A DNA stretch of 58,667 nt, taken from assembly GCA_009836625.1 (NCBI GenBank), contig VXVC01000013.1, forward strand, positions 1 through 58,667, in the 5' to 3' direction. The DNA comes from Holophagales bacterium (GTDB lineage: Bacteria; Acidobacteriota; Thermoanaerobaculia; Multivoradales; Multivoraceae). The translations under genes and the position numbers were made by a program. Position 1 is the first letter of the stretch, and the number at the start of each line of letters is the position of its first letter. Below are positions 21,438-29,057 of the stretch, piece after piece. Below the pieces are notes generated by a model. It worked only from the letters and a program-made list of their open reading frames with translations, did no database searches and was not told the origin of the DNA.

Positions 21438-22013
21438 CTAGTCGTCGGAGTCGGTCCAGCTCGCCTCATCTAGCCTGACTGTGACTCTGTTACGCAGCAC
21501 TATCGGCTTCCGGTTGGCATCCCTGACGGAGAGACCGGGAAGGTCGTTCGGGTTCAGGTCCATAGGGTAGACAAACACGTTGTCGTACCACTTCGCGGGC
21601 GGGTACTTTCTGACGAGCCGGCCCTCTTCCGATCGTCGTGCTTGCAAACCCAGGAGCACGGCCTTCTCCCTATGGTGGCGCCGAAACACGCCCTTGAGCG
21701 AGTCGGAGAAGTCGCCCTCGAACGTCAGGTTCCTCGACAGCCATAGCTCGTGGCGAGATTCCTCTTTCAGTTCCCTTATACGCTCTCGTCGCTCGCGTTG
21801 CACGACTGTAGACGGCATCACTTCAGGAACGTATTCAACGATTGAGGCTGTCGATCCTTTGATGAAGCTGACAGCGGCGTCCACCATCATGTGCTCAACA
21901 GCGAGGATGACTAGACCGCCAAGGAGAAAGTAGCGGACGCGAGATCCAAGGTCAGATGTAGAAGGCATTAGGCTGTCGAATGAAGTGCTGCTGAACTCGG
22001 CCGAGTGCGCCAC
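21438..22013 (-). CDS. Hypothetical membrane-anchored protein
   Basis: The protein has 191 residues. One hydrophobic helix (YFLLGGLVILAVEHMMVDAA, about 28-47) is followed by a charged helical stretch (RERRERIRELKEESRHE) and a soluble C-terminal part with DGNV/YPMDLNPNDLPGL-like segments. No family was recognised. It lies upstream of and co-oriented with the PD-(D/E)XK gene and could be the first gene of the same unit. The base composition is less GC-rich than in the core metabolic genes. Confidence 0.55.
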   Translation of the reverse strand: MAHSAEFSSTSFDSLMPSTSDLGSRVRYFLLGGLVILAVEHMMVDAAVSFIKGSTASIVEYVPEVMPSTVVQRERRERIRELKEESRHELWLSRNLTFEGDFSDSLKGVFRRHHREKAVLLGLQARRSEEGRLVRKYPPAKWYDNVFVYPMDLNPNDLPGLSVRDANRKPIVLRNRVTVRLDEASWTDSDD

Positions 22014-22167
22014 GAACGACTAGGCTATTCTTGGCAGTCAGGTCTTCGCAGTTGAGCCGCTTGCCAAGATGCTTGGCCGACACGGCCACGGCCTGGTGGA
22101 GAGTATCAAACCGCTTGATGTCTTGGTGATGGTGGCCCCGTCCACGCAGCGGTGTTCCTGGTCCGTT

Positions 22168-22491
22168 TCAGCCGGTCAAGTGGCTTTTCCGCGGGGGTGA
22201 AGTAGTGCGCGGGGACGGATCAGGCGACGGCGACGCGCGCCGCCGTTCCCGGGCGAGGTTGTGGCTCGCCTGCATCCGTATCCAGTGTTCCGCGTCGGAC
22301 CAGCAAAACGCCTCGAGCCGCAGTGCGGTGGCCGCGGTGATGCCGGCGTGTCCGCGGAGAATGCGCGACAGGAACGCGCGGGTGACGCCGAGCCGCTCGG
22401 CGGCGTGCGTAATCGTCCAGCTCTCGGCCTCGATCCGGAGCCACGCGGCACTGTGCGGGCGCAACGGCCGCTGATCCGGCCTCGTCCGCAC
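22168..22491 (-). CDS. HigA-like XRE antitoxin/regulator
   Basis: A GTG at 22491 gives 107 residues. THAAERLGVTRAFLSRILRG followed by ITAATALRLEAFCWSDAEHWIRMQASHNLARER matches HigA-type addiction-module antitoxins (Cro/C1 HTH with the W-x-x-Q-x-x-x-D/N-L tail). The usual N-terminal HPGE segment is not visible and no HigB-like toxin lies beside it, so it may be an orphan or a partly decayed gene. A shorter, deleted copy of the same sequence lies at 20097-20150. Confidence 0.6.
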   Translation of the reverse strand: MRTRPDQRPLRPHSAAWLRIEAESWTITHAAERLGVTRAFLSRILRGHAGITAATALRLEAFCWSDAEHWIRMQASHNLARERRRASPSPDPSPRTTSPPRKSHLTG

Positions 22492-22584
22492 CGCCTCATC
22501 GGCAGGCAGTCTCCGGACGGTTGCTTAGAATGAAGCAACGGTGTGCGGGGCCAGGTAACGCGAAAGAAGCGCTAGGAAGACCAG

Positions 22585-23196
22585 TTGACTGACCGAGGCA
22601 ACGAGGCGGCTGTGTGTGATGTCGTCATGCAGCACCTTGCGAGTCGTTGCGGCCTACGTCCGGAAGGTGTGCACACCACAGAAGAGGACGGCGCCAGCGA
22701 CCCAACATCACGTGTTGATCGGCGTTTTCGGCTGGGATGTGTGTCCTACGCATTGGAACACACGATCATTGAACCTTACGAAGGAGAGGCGCGAGACTGG
22801 GCGCAGGGAAAGAACCTGACGCCTGATGGAGTTCGGATACTCCCATCTGACACGGAAGAGAGTTCGGCCAAACGGTTTGTCAGAGCGTTCTGTCGCAAGC
22901 ACGAGAAGCTCAAACGCTGCCAGCTGCTCGGCATGCGGACGGCTCTAGTCTTGGAGTCCGAGCACTTCGTGCATTCCCGTTACTTCTACGCTCAAATGAT
23001 GCAGGACGTTCCATCGAGCTTCCTAGACGGACTAGACAGTGTGTATCTGGTCGAAACAGGCGACCAGCACAACTGGTACCTATGGCCGTTGATGTCTGAT
23101 GGACTGTTCATGAGACCGGGCCATGACGGAAGATGGCCAAATCCTGTCGCTATAGAGCGACATGGAACCGGAGAAAGCAGAGGAGCAGACGCCTGA
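22585..23196 (+). CDS. Hypothetical protein, 203 residues
   Basis: A TTG start at 22585, preceded by CTAGGAAGACC, gives a soluble protein with CVSYALEHTIIEPYEGEARDW and LVETGDQHNWYLWPL segments. It resembles unannotated proteins seen in defence-rich regions, but no motif of known function is visible. It is on the + strand, flanked by the HigA-like gene and the 3' end of the dehalogenase. The moderate AT content fits the acquired segment. Confidence 0.55.
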   Translation: MTDRGNEAAVCDVVMQHLASRCGLRPEGVHTTEEDGASDPTSRVDRRFRLGCVSYALEHTIIEPYEGEARDWAQGKNLTPDGVRILPSDTEESSAKRFVRAFCRKHEKLKRCQLLGMRTALVLESEHFVHSRYFYAQMMQDVPSSFLDGLDSVYLVETGDQHNWYLWPLMSDGLFMRPGHDGRWPNPVAIERHGTGESRGADA

Positions 23197-23247
23197 AGCT
23201 GCTGGAGTCCCAGGCCAATCTCCATGTCCAGGTTGTAGCCGGCAGCG

Positions 23248-24141
23248 CTACGACCGCCCCATGAACCCCCGGACCGCCTCCACCACCCTCCCCGGTGCCT
23301 CCTCCGCCAGAAAGTGCCCGCAGTCCTCGAACTCGCGCACCTCGACATCCCGAAGCGCCGACGTCCACCGCTCCAGTTCCTTCCTCCGGAACGCGATGTC
23401 CTTCAGGCCCCACAGAGTGAGCGCCGGCTTGTCCGCGAAGGCGGCGCGGTCCTGCCAGATCGAACGCAGCCAGTCGCTCGCGCCCACGATGTAGCCCGGC
23501 AGCGCGGCGCTCGCGGCCCGTGCCGCGGGCGACGGCTGTGCGCCGCGGTAGTGAGCCATGATCTCCGGCGTCAGGACGCTTCGGTCGCCGACCGCTCTCG
23601 GCATCACCCGGTTCACGAAGATGTTGTGGCGCCGCAGCAGGTACTGGCCGATCCAGCTCGACATCAGGAAGCTGAACGACCTGAAGTGGAAGTCGTCCCC
23701 GACCGGCCAGCACCAGGTGTTCGCGATGACGAGACGCTTGACGCGCTCCGGGTGCCTGCGCGCGAAGTCGAGGCCGATCGGCCCGCCCCAGTCGTTCATG
23801 AACAGGGTGATCCCGCGAAGATCGAGATGGTCGAGCAGCGCGGCCAGGCGGCGCGCGTGACTCTCGGGACGATGGTCCTCGCGCCGCGCGCTTCGCGACG
23901 AGAGGCCGAAGCCGATGTGGTCGAGCGCTATGCAGCGGTACTCCGATCGCAGTTCCCGGACCGGATGCCGGAACAGGAACGACCATGCGGGGTTGCCGTG
24001 GACGAACACGATCGCCTCGCCCTCGCCTTCGTCGATGTAGTGCATCCGGTGATCGGGCGGGAGGTCGAGAAAGCGGCTCTCGAAGGGAAACAGGTCGTCC
24101 GAGACCCAGCCGGGACGGGCGGTCGATGCGATCCCGTTCAC
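23248..24141 (-). CDS. Haloalkane dehalogenase-like alpha/beta hydrolase
   Basis: A GTG at 24141, overlapping the AHSA1 stop, gives 297 residues. HGNPAWSF (about 48-55) carries the oxyanion-hole and halide-binding side, MNDWGG (Asp117) is the nucleophile with its conserved Trp, and EDCGHFLAEEAP near 274-285 is the catalytic histidine segment; this is the haloalkane dehalogenase (DhmA/LinB-like) pattern. It would hydrolyse haloalkanes or related esters. It is the third gene of an ArsR-AHSA1-dehalogenase operon. A decayed partial copy lies at 19150-19236. Confidence 0.85.
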   Translation of the reverse strand: MNGIASTARPGWVSDDLFPFESRFLDLPPDHRMHYIDEGEGEAIVFVHGNPAWSFLFRHPVRELRSEYRCIALDHIGFGLSSRSARREDHRPESHARRLAALLDHLDLRGITLFMNDWGGPIGLDFARRHPERVKRLVIANTWCWPVGDDFHFRSFSFLMSSWIGQYLLRRHNIFVNRVMPRAVGDRSVLTPEIMAHYRGAQPSPAARAASAALPGYIVGASDWLRSIWQDRAAFADKPALTLWGLKDIAFRRKELERWTSALRDVEVREFEDCGHFLAEEAPGRVVEAVRGFMGRS

Positions 24142-24560
24142 GCGGCGCACAGCTCCCTGAGCTTCTCGAGACAGTCGGCCCAGCTCCGCTCGTGCTCGTC
24201 GCGGGCCTCGTCGTGGGTGAACCGGGCATGAGTGAGCGTGAGGCGCGTCCTGCCGGCCGATTCGGGTTGGAACTCGATGGTGACCAGCGTCTCGATGTCG
24301 CTGCCTTCCCAGCGCCAGGTGTGCACCAGGCGACGTAGCGGCGCGACCTCCCGGTACACGCCGCGGGCGAGCCAGCGCTGCCCGTCGGTCCCGCGCATCT
24401 CGATGAGGAAGGTCCCGCCGACCGCGACGTCGGCGACCGCGCGCGAGGCCACGGCACTGCCCGGCGCCAGCCACTGCTTCAGCAACTCCGGGTCGGTCCA
24501 GGCCGCGTAGACCCGCTCTACCGGTGCGTCGATCACGCGTTGAAGCGTCAGGTCCGTCAT
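24138..24560 (-). CDS. AHSA1/SRPBCC-family protein
   Basis: The protein has 140 residues. VIDAPVERVYAAWTDPELLKQWLAPG and the C-terminal HARFTHDEARDEHERSWADCLEKL are diagnostic of the Aha1-C-terminal-like START/SRPBCC fold. These proteins bind hydrophobic ligands and are very often cotranscribed with an ArsR-type repressor, as here. The start overlaps the ArsR stop (ATGA, 24557-24560) and the stop overlaps the dehalogenase start. The ligand is unknown. Confidence 0.85.
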   Translation of the reverse strand: MTDLTLQRVIDAPVERVYAAWTDPELLKQWLAPGSAVASRAVADVAVGGTFLIEMRGTDGQRWLARGVYREVAPLRRLVHTWRWEGSDIETLVTIEFQPESAGRTRLTLTHARFTHDEARDEHERSWADCLEKLRELCAA

Positions 24561-24898
24561 CGCCGTTCGCCCTCGTCGTCGGCGTCGGTCTCGACCAGGG
24601 CGCCCAGCGCATCGAGGCGCTCCGTCCAGAAGCGCGTGTGGAACTCGAGCCAGTCCTGGGCGTCCCGAAGCGCGGCCGGGTTGAGCCGGCAGACGCGTTC
24701 CCGGCCCCGTGCTTCGCGGGTGACGAGGCCGGCGCGTTCGAGTACGCCGAGGTGTTTCGAGACGCCGGCGAAGGAGAGGGGGAGGGGTCGGGAGAGATCG
24801 CCTACGGTGGTTTGGCCGGAGGCGAGACGGCCCAGGATGGCGCGGCGGGTGGGGTTGGAGAGGGCGTGGAAGACGCGGTTCAGGTGTTGTTCAACCAT
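24557..24898 (-). CDS. ArsR-family repressor of the dehalogenase operon
   Basis: An ATG at 24898 gives 113 residues; a TTG at 24934 in the same frame is less likely because it lies within the operator palindrome. MVEQHLNRVFHALSNPTRRAIL and SFAGVSKHLGVLERAGLVTREARGRE are the winged-helix DNA-binding segments. Metal-binding cysteines of classical ArsR are absent, as usual for the AHSA1-linked subgroup. It heads the operon with AHSA1 and the dehalogenase and probably autoregulates from the palindrome at 24926-24951. Confidence 0.85.
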   Translation of the reverse strand: MVEQHLNRVFHALSNPTRRAILGRLASGQTTVGDLSRPLPLSFAGVSKHLGVLERAGLVTREARGRERVCRLNPAALRDAQDWLEFHTRFWTERLDALGALVETDADDEGERR

Positions 24899-24925
24899 GT
24901 GGTGGAGCGTAGCGGGCTTGGAGGC

Positions 24926-24951
24926 TTCATTCAACCCTTGGGTTGAATGAA
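24926..24951. promoter_or_regulatory. Palindromic operator of the ArsR operon
   Basis: TTCATTCAACCC-TT-GGGTTGAATGAA is a 12+12 perfect inverted repeat with a 2-base centre, 28 bases upstream of the ArsR ATG. Its position and symmetry fit a dimeric winged-helix repressor. Confidence 0.75.
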
Positions 24952-25263
24952 AGTCTGGGACTGCCGCGCGCGCTACGTAGTACCGTCCTCGGCGTCGGGA
25001 GCGCGTTTAGACGGCGGCCGCCCTGCAAGCGGATCGCTGACGTGTTCGAGGCGGTTGCAGGGTCCCGTCTCAGTACCGACGCTAAACACTCGCCGCTCGA
25101 GTCGAAGAGCTTCCCGCCCCGCGGCGGCCCTTCTTCGCTATCGGCGCTCTGGTCCCCGGCCGGAGCCACGCGTCCTTGTCAGGACCGCACGGTTCGGTTG
25201 CATGGCCATGCAAGTGGGTGTAGGGTCTCCGACAGATACCCGTCGGCAGCGTGCTGTCGGCTC
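24952..25263. other. Non-coding stretch upstream of the NYN gene
   Basis: No gene is supported here. The stretch contains a perfect 14-base palindrome, TGCATGGCCATGCA, at 25199-25212 and a pair of CCGTCGGCAGC/GCTGTCGG segments at about 25242-25261 that could pair. Either may be regulatory. Confidence 0.4.
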
Positions 25264-25298
25264 AAGGGCTGCCCTTCTGGGCAGCCCTTGCTTCTTTT
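25264..25298 (+). terminator. Intrinsic terminator-like hairpin before the NYN gene
   Basis: AAGGGCTGCCC-TTCT-GGGCAGCCCTT is a perfect 11-base-pair stem with a 4-base loop, followed by GCTTCTTTT. It ends 8 bases before the NYN start codon, so it would act as a leader attenuator or insulator rather than end an upstream gene, none of which is visible on this strand. Confidence 0.7.
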
Positions 25299-25306
25299 GG
25301 GGCAGT

Positions 25307-26053
25307 ATGAGGACCAGGGTCTACATTGACGGCTTCAACCTCTACTACGGTGCGCTGAAGGGAACTCCGTACAAGTGGCTTGACCCCGTCAAGCTCAGCA
25401 CTTCCCTTCTTCCGACTCACTGTGTTGTAGACAAGGTTCGGTACTTCACAGCCCACGTCTCCGGCGTTGTAGACCGGCGTGCGCCAGCTCGACAGCAGGT
25501 CTACCTGAATGCCCTTCAGACGTTGCCGCAGGTGGAGGTGCACTTCGGGAGCTTTCTCGCCAAGCCCCTCTGGCGGCCGCTTGTGAACCTGCCGGTTGCG
25601 GGCGAGTCCATCGCTACGCCAACACCCGTTGTCTTGCCAGCGGGCAATCACAGAGTCTCCGGTTCGAGTCCTCGGACACTGCCCGTGCGCGTCTACCGGG
25701 TGCCCCCGGGGAGACCACCGCGAGTACCTAACGCGGTGATAGCGGGGTTCCATACCGTCGAGGAGAAAGGGTCGGACGTCAACCTCGCCTCCCACCTTCT
25801 GAACGACGCATGGAAGGGGCTCTTTGACGCCGCAGTCGTGATTTCCAACGACACCGATCTGGTGACACCGGTTCAAATCGTTGCCGCCGAGCAGGGCAAG
25901 ACAGTCTTCATGGTGTCTCCCCGTGGGCAGGTTGCGTACCAGCTCTCCCAAGCCGCGAGTCATGTGCGCCATCTTCGCACCAACATGCTCAAGAAGGCCC
26001 AGTTCCCCGCGACGATCCCGGGCACGACAATCTCGAAACCGACGGGTTGGTGA
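25307..26053 (+). CDS. NYN domain (PIN-like) protein
   Basis: The protein has 248 residues from ATG 25307. VYIDGFNLYYG (Asp8, Asn11), EEKGSDVNLASHLLNDA and VVISNDTDLVTPVQ (near 180-193) supply the acidic residues of the NYN/PIN-like metal-dependent RNase fold. Members are predicted RNA-processing or RNA-degrading enzymes. The middle part (about 100-140) is Pro/Arg-rich and weakly conserved-looking. A terminator-like hairpin lies in its leader, and a 9-base-pair stem (26079-26087 with 26108-26116) lies just downstream. Confidence 0.85.
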   Translation: MRTRVYIDGFNLYYGALKGTPYKWLDPVKLSTSLLPTHCVVDKVRYFTAHVSGVVDRRAPARQQVYLNALQTLPQVEVHFGSFLAKPLWRPLVNLPVAGESIATPTPVVLPAGNHRVSGSSPRTLPVRVYRVPPGRPPRVPNAVIAGFHTVEEKGSDVNLASHLLNDAWKGLFDAAVVISNDTDLVTPVQIVAAEQGKTVFMVSPRGQVAYQLSQAASHVRHLRTNMLKKAQFPATIPGTTISKPTGW

Positions 26054-26241
26054 GTCTGGTCGGATTCGAGGTTCCCCCGCTGGCTTCGTGGCGGGTTGTG
26101 CTCGATAGAAGCCAGCCCTGAGTCGTGGAATGGAGCCTCGATGGCGCTCGCGAGGAGTCCGCCTGGGTGGGCGGGGTTCTTCATGCGGGTCATTCTAGAA
26201 TCGCCAGGTTGCGGCCGCTTCGCCCCGGCGGGGAGATTGAC

Positions 26242-26721
26242 ATGACCGAGTACGCACTGTTCTTCGAGAGTGGAAGCCCCGTGTTCGGCGAGGGCTACAT
26301 CGCTTCCGTGCGGGTCCATGGCTGCGCGCTGGCGACCTACGACGAGGAGGACGGCGAGTTCGAGCTCAGCGGCGTGAATCCGGGGAGCCTTCTCGGGTTC
26401 GGTCGAACCCTGAACGAGGCGTACCAGGACTTCGTCGAGTCACTGCGGTGCACCCTGATCGACTGCGCATCCGATGCGGCGAACTTCGAGGATTTCCGTC
26501 GGGAGGTCGAGGACTTCTTCGCCACGAACGATCCTCAGGCGGAAACGAAGTGGGAGGTGGCCCGGGACCGCGCCCGCCGCGGCGAACTGCCGAACGACCT
26601 CGCGCTCCCGCTTGAGAGATCGGATCCGGACCTGGGCGTGGACATTCGGCAAGTGAAGGCGCCCTCGCTTGCCGCCAACGCACCAGCGCAAGCGCTGGCG
26701 CCAAGCGCCATCGCCGCCTGA
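26242..26721 (+). CDS. Hypothetical small acidic protein
   Basis: The protein has 159 residues from ATG 26242, preceded by GGCGGGGAGATTG. It contains YIASVRVHGCALATYDEEDGEFELSG and EAYQDFVESLRCTLIDCASDAANF, the latter with a HicB-like feel, but no confident family. The last 25 residues are Ala/Pro-rich. It is probably part of the accessory zone with the following small genes. Confidence 0.55.
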   Translation: MTEYALFFESGSPVFGEGYIASVRVHGCALATYDEEDGEFELSGVNPGSLLGFGRTLNEAYQDFVESLRCTLIDCASDAANFEDFRREVEDFFATNDPQAETKWEVARDRARRGELPNDLALPLERSDPDLGVDIRQVKAPSLAANAPAQALAPSAIAA

Positions 26722-27085
26722 ACCGCTCACGTCGCCGGGCCTAGCCAGCGTCGCAAACCGAGGCTTGCGTGCCGCGGACTTGCTCGCTTATGGTCTGCGT
26801 TGCAACGGTCGAAACGTCCTGCGCCCCGCGTTCCCTTGTGGGGCACAGGCGCAACGTCCGGCGGCCACGGCAACATGAGGAGTCTCTCACGCGCATGCAA
26901 GAGTTTCAGACTAGCGCATCGCCGCCGCGAGCTTCAGCCGCGGCGGAGATCGTCGCCAAGGCGGCTAGGCCGTCGAGCCAACTGGCGGTGCAAGCCGCGG
27001 CACAAACGCCCGCCCAGCACCTTCCGGCGGTTGTCGAAGTGCTGACCTTCTGCCAGAACGGCAGCGACACGAGGGATGGCGAACA
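26722..27085. other. Gap of about 360 bases without a supported gene
   Basis: Short frames (for example 26894-27089, 64 codons) are Ala/Arg-rich and unconvincing. The stretch holds imperfect inverted repeats, such as CCTGCGCCCC pairing with GGGGCACAGG around 26820-26850, and repeated GCGCAACGTC/CGTTGCAACG-like words. A decayed small gene is possible. Confidence 0.35.
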
Positions 27086-27619
27086 ATGACCGATGCGGAC
27101 TTGACCAAGCGTTGGGTCGGTGACGACGGCGAGCTTCTTGAGTGGCCGAAGAACCTCGGCATCGACGGACTAGACGACATCGTCAGCGGGCTCATTCACT
27201 ACGCTCAGGTCTTCCGTCCGCCAGCACCGAAGATCAAGGTCGTCTACAAACAGTTGGACGGCGAACTCGACGTGCAGTGGAAGTGGCGATGGAGCCCTAG
27301 GTCATTCGTGGACGCACACGCCTACCGGTACAAGTTCGAAGGGTCCGAATGGGCGCACGGAGGCTGGCAGCACTACCGGCAGCTTGGATACAGCCCTGGA
27401 AGCCTTGACGATCCGAAGCATGAAGACCAGCCCTATCCAGCGGCCGGATTCTCGATCGAAGCACCTGATGACGGCGGAGTACTCACGGTCGAAGTTGCCC
27501 TAATCGGCTTCGCTGGGCTCTCTCGTGGACCGATCGCATCTGAGCGGATTCCAGTTCCGAGACGCGAAGACATCTTGGCCGACCGTCGGCATGGGTTCGT
27601 GATCTACGACGTACGATGA
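27086..27619 (+). CDS. Hypothetical protein, 177 residues
   Basis: It starts MTDADLTKRWVGDDGELLEW. The protein is soluble, Trp/Asp-rich and probably beta-rich, with VDAHAYRYKFEGSEWAHGGW. No family was recognised. The stop overlaps the next start (ATGA at 27616-27619), so it forms a translationally coupled pair with a small membrane protein. The pair could be a two-component accessory or defence unit, but nothing in the sequence proves this. Confidence 0.6.
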   Translation: MTDADLTKRWVGDDGELLEWPKNLGIDGLDDIVSGLIHYAQVFRPPAPKIKVVYKQLDGELDVQWKWRWSPRSFVDAHAYRYKFEGSEWAHGGWQHYRQLGYSPGSLDDPKHEDQPYPAAGFSIEAPDDGGVLTVEVALIGFAGLSRGPIASERIPVPRREDILADRRHGFVIYDVR

Positions 27620-27879
27620 CCGCCAACAAGAAGAACGCGGTCGAGCCTGAGCAACAGCAACTCCTGCGCGAACAGTTCCTGAGATACGAGAACCGCATCT
27701 CTCAGCTTGAAGCCCATCAACACCACCTTGCTACGAAAGAAGACCTAATGGCCGCGAAGGCAGAACTGCACCAGAGACTCGGTGACGAGTCGAAGTGGAA
27801 CCGCGGCCACATCTGGACGATCATCATCGGGCTAGTCGCTCTCGGAGGGCTAGTTCTTGGAATCTTGAACCACAACTGA
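27616..27879 (+). CDS. Small coiled-coil protein with C-terminal membrane helix
   Basis: The protein has 87 residues. The N-terminal part (about 8-58) is a charged coiled coil (LREQFLRYENRISQLEAHQH), and a single membrane helix follows (IWTIIIGLVALGGLVLGIL, about 66-84) with a very short tail. The layout resembles the coiled-coil/tail-anchor proteins often next to toxins or phage-defence effectors. It is coupled to the upstream hypothetical gene. Confidence 0.65.
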   Translation: MTANKKNAVEPEQQQLLREQFLRYENRISQLEAHQHHLATKEDLMAAKAELHQRLGDESKWNRGHIWTIIIGLVALGGLVLGILNHN

Positions 27880-28015
27880 GGGTCTAGATCGACGGTTCAT
27901 GCCAGCAACCGTGCCTGGCCCGCGGCAGCTTTCAAACTAGCTCACTACGCACGATCAGTGGTCTTCTGTCGAGAGTTCCCCGGTGGCCCAGAAGTAGTGT
28001 CAGGAGGATCCCGAG

Positions 28016-28945
28016 TTGGCAGCCCTTAAGCTCTTCTCCTATCGCAAACGTGTGGCGGAAGGCAACGTACCGGACGTCTACGTCTACGACGAACTCCCCG
28101 AACAGCTACGGGTTCAGGTCGTCCACATCTGGAAGGACGCCATAGGGCCCTTTCGGGAGCTGCGCCGGTACGAGTCAGAACCGCTGGCGAATCCGGTTTG
28201 GGAAGAGATTCACAACTCGGTCGCCCGCGAACACGGCTTGTTCGGTCTTGCAGACCATGGCAACCCCTTTGAGCGATGCGTGGAGTACCTTCTCGGACAC
28301 TCGTCTGTCGACGACAAGCTGGATCTCATTGAGTTCAGCTTCTTCTTCATCGACAGAGTGATAAGGCAACGTCAGCGTCACGACGGATCGGATGGGGCCA
28401 AGATGGCTGACATGGCGATCGCCGAGCTCAACGAGAGATTCCGGCGAGCCGGAGTCGGATATCAGTTCGAGAGTGGGAAGATCCTACGTGTCGACTCCGA
28501 GCTGATTCACACTGAAGTCGTCGTTCCCGCACTGCGCTATCTAAACAGGCGTGGCTTCGAGGGTCCGCGAGAGGAGTTCCTAGCAGCGCATGCGCACTAT
28601 AGATCGGGGCAAACGAAAGAAGCGGTCACGTTAGCGAACAACGCATTTGAGAGTACGCTTAAGGTCATATGTGGCCAGAGACGATGGCGCTACCCGCCGG
28701 GTGCTCGCGCGGCAGAGCTTCTGAAGGTCGTCCGAAACAAGGGTCTGTTGCCCAGATACCTGGACAACTCCTTCGACCAGCTTGCGGCGACGCTCAAGTC
28801 GGGGCTGCCAAAGGTCAGAGGTGAGGAGGGGGCGCACGGGCAAGGGACGACGCCGCGGAAGACGCCGGATCATGTTGCCGCGTACGCCCTGCACCTGGCT
28901 GCGGCCAAGATCCAGTTTCTGGCAGAGGCGCAGGCGGCAGAGTAG
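28016..28945 (+). CDS. STM4504/CBY_0614 family (AbiJ-NTD4-like) protein
   Basis: A TTG at 28016 with AGGAGG eight bases upstream gives 309 residues. The opening LKLFSYRKRVAEGNVPDVYVYDELPEQLRVQ-type region (about 3-40) is the signature of the STM4504/CBY_0614 family, whose N-terminal AbiJ-NTD4 domain is found in abortive-infection proteins. The C-terminal half (from about 180) has AAHAHYRSGQTKEAVTLANN and resembles HEPN/DUF7014-like helical effectors. It probably acts in phage defence or stress. It is a single gene, not obviously in an operon. Confidence 0.75.
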   Translation: MAALKLFSYRKRVAEGNVPDVYVYDELPEQLRVQVVHIWKDAIGPFRELRRYESEPLANPVWEEIHNSVAREHGLFGLADHGNPFERCVEYLLGHSSVDDKLDLIEFSFFFIDRVIRQRQRHDGSDGAKMADMAIAELNERFRRAGVGYQFESGKILRVDSELIHTEVVVPALRYLNRRGFEGPREEFLAAHAHYRSGQTKEAVTLANNAFESTLKVICGQRRWRYPPGARAAELLKVVRNKGLLPRYLDNSFDQLAATLKSGLPKVRGEEGAHGQGTTPRKTPDHVAAYALHLAAAKIQFLAEAQAAE

Positions 28946-28994
28946 ATCGGTGGGAGTGGGCCCGGGGGTGAGTGCCCGCATAGCTAGTAGCGGG

Positions 28995-29027
28995 TTGACG
29001 TGCAAGCCCGTGCTTGCATAACGTCAA
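28995..29027. promoter_or_regulatory. Nested inverted repeat upstream of an ArsR gene
   Basis: TTGACG pairs with CGTCAA on the outside and TGCAAGC with GCTTGCA inside, around the loop CCGT. It ends 30 bases before the ArsR start and is the likely operator. The outer TTGACG could also serve as a -35 element. Confidence 0.65.
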
Positions 29028-29057
29028 GCCTCGACACGCAAGACCGACCTCAGACAT

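Noticed and set aside
22014..22167. Minus-strand stretch reading GHHHQDIKRFDTLHQAVAVS without a start codon
   Set aside because: It is about 60 codons, has no start or ribosome site and matches no family; it may be a remnant but cannot be supported.
25640..25690. GGTTCGAGTCC resembling the T-arm of a tRNA
   Set aside because: The flanking bases do not form the T-stem or an acceptor stem, and the sequence lies inside the NYN coding region.
26722..27085. Integron attC-like site suggested by GCGCAACGTC/CGTTGCAACG words
   Set aside because: No GTTRRRY core with a matching 7-base partner at the right spacing was found, and no integrase is present.
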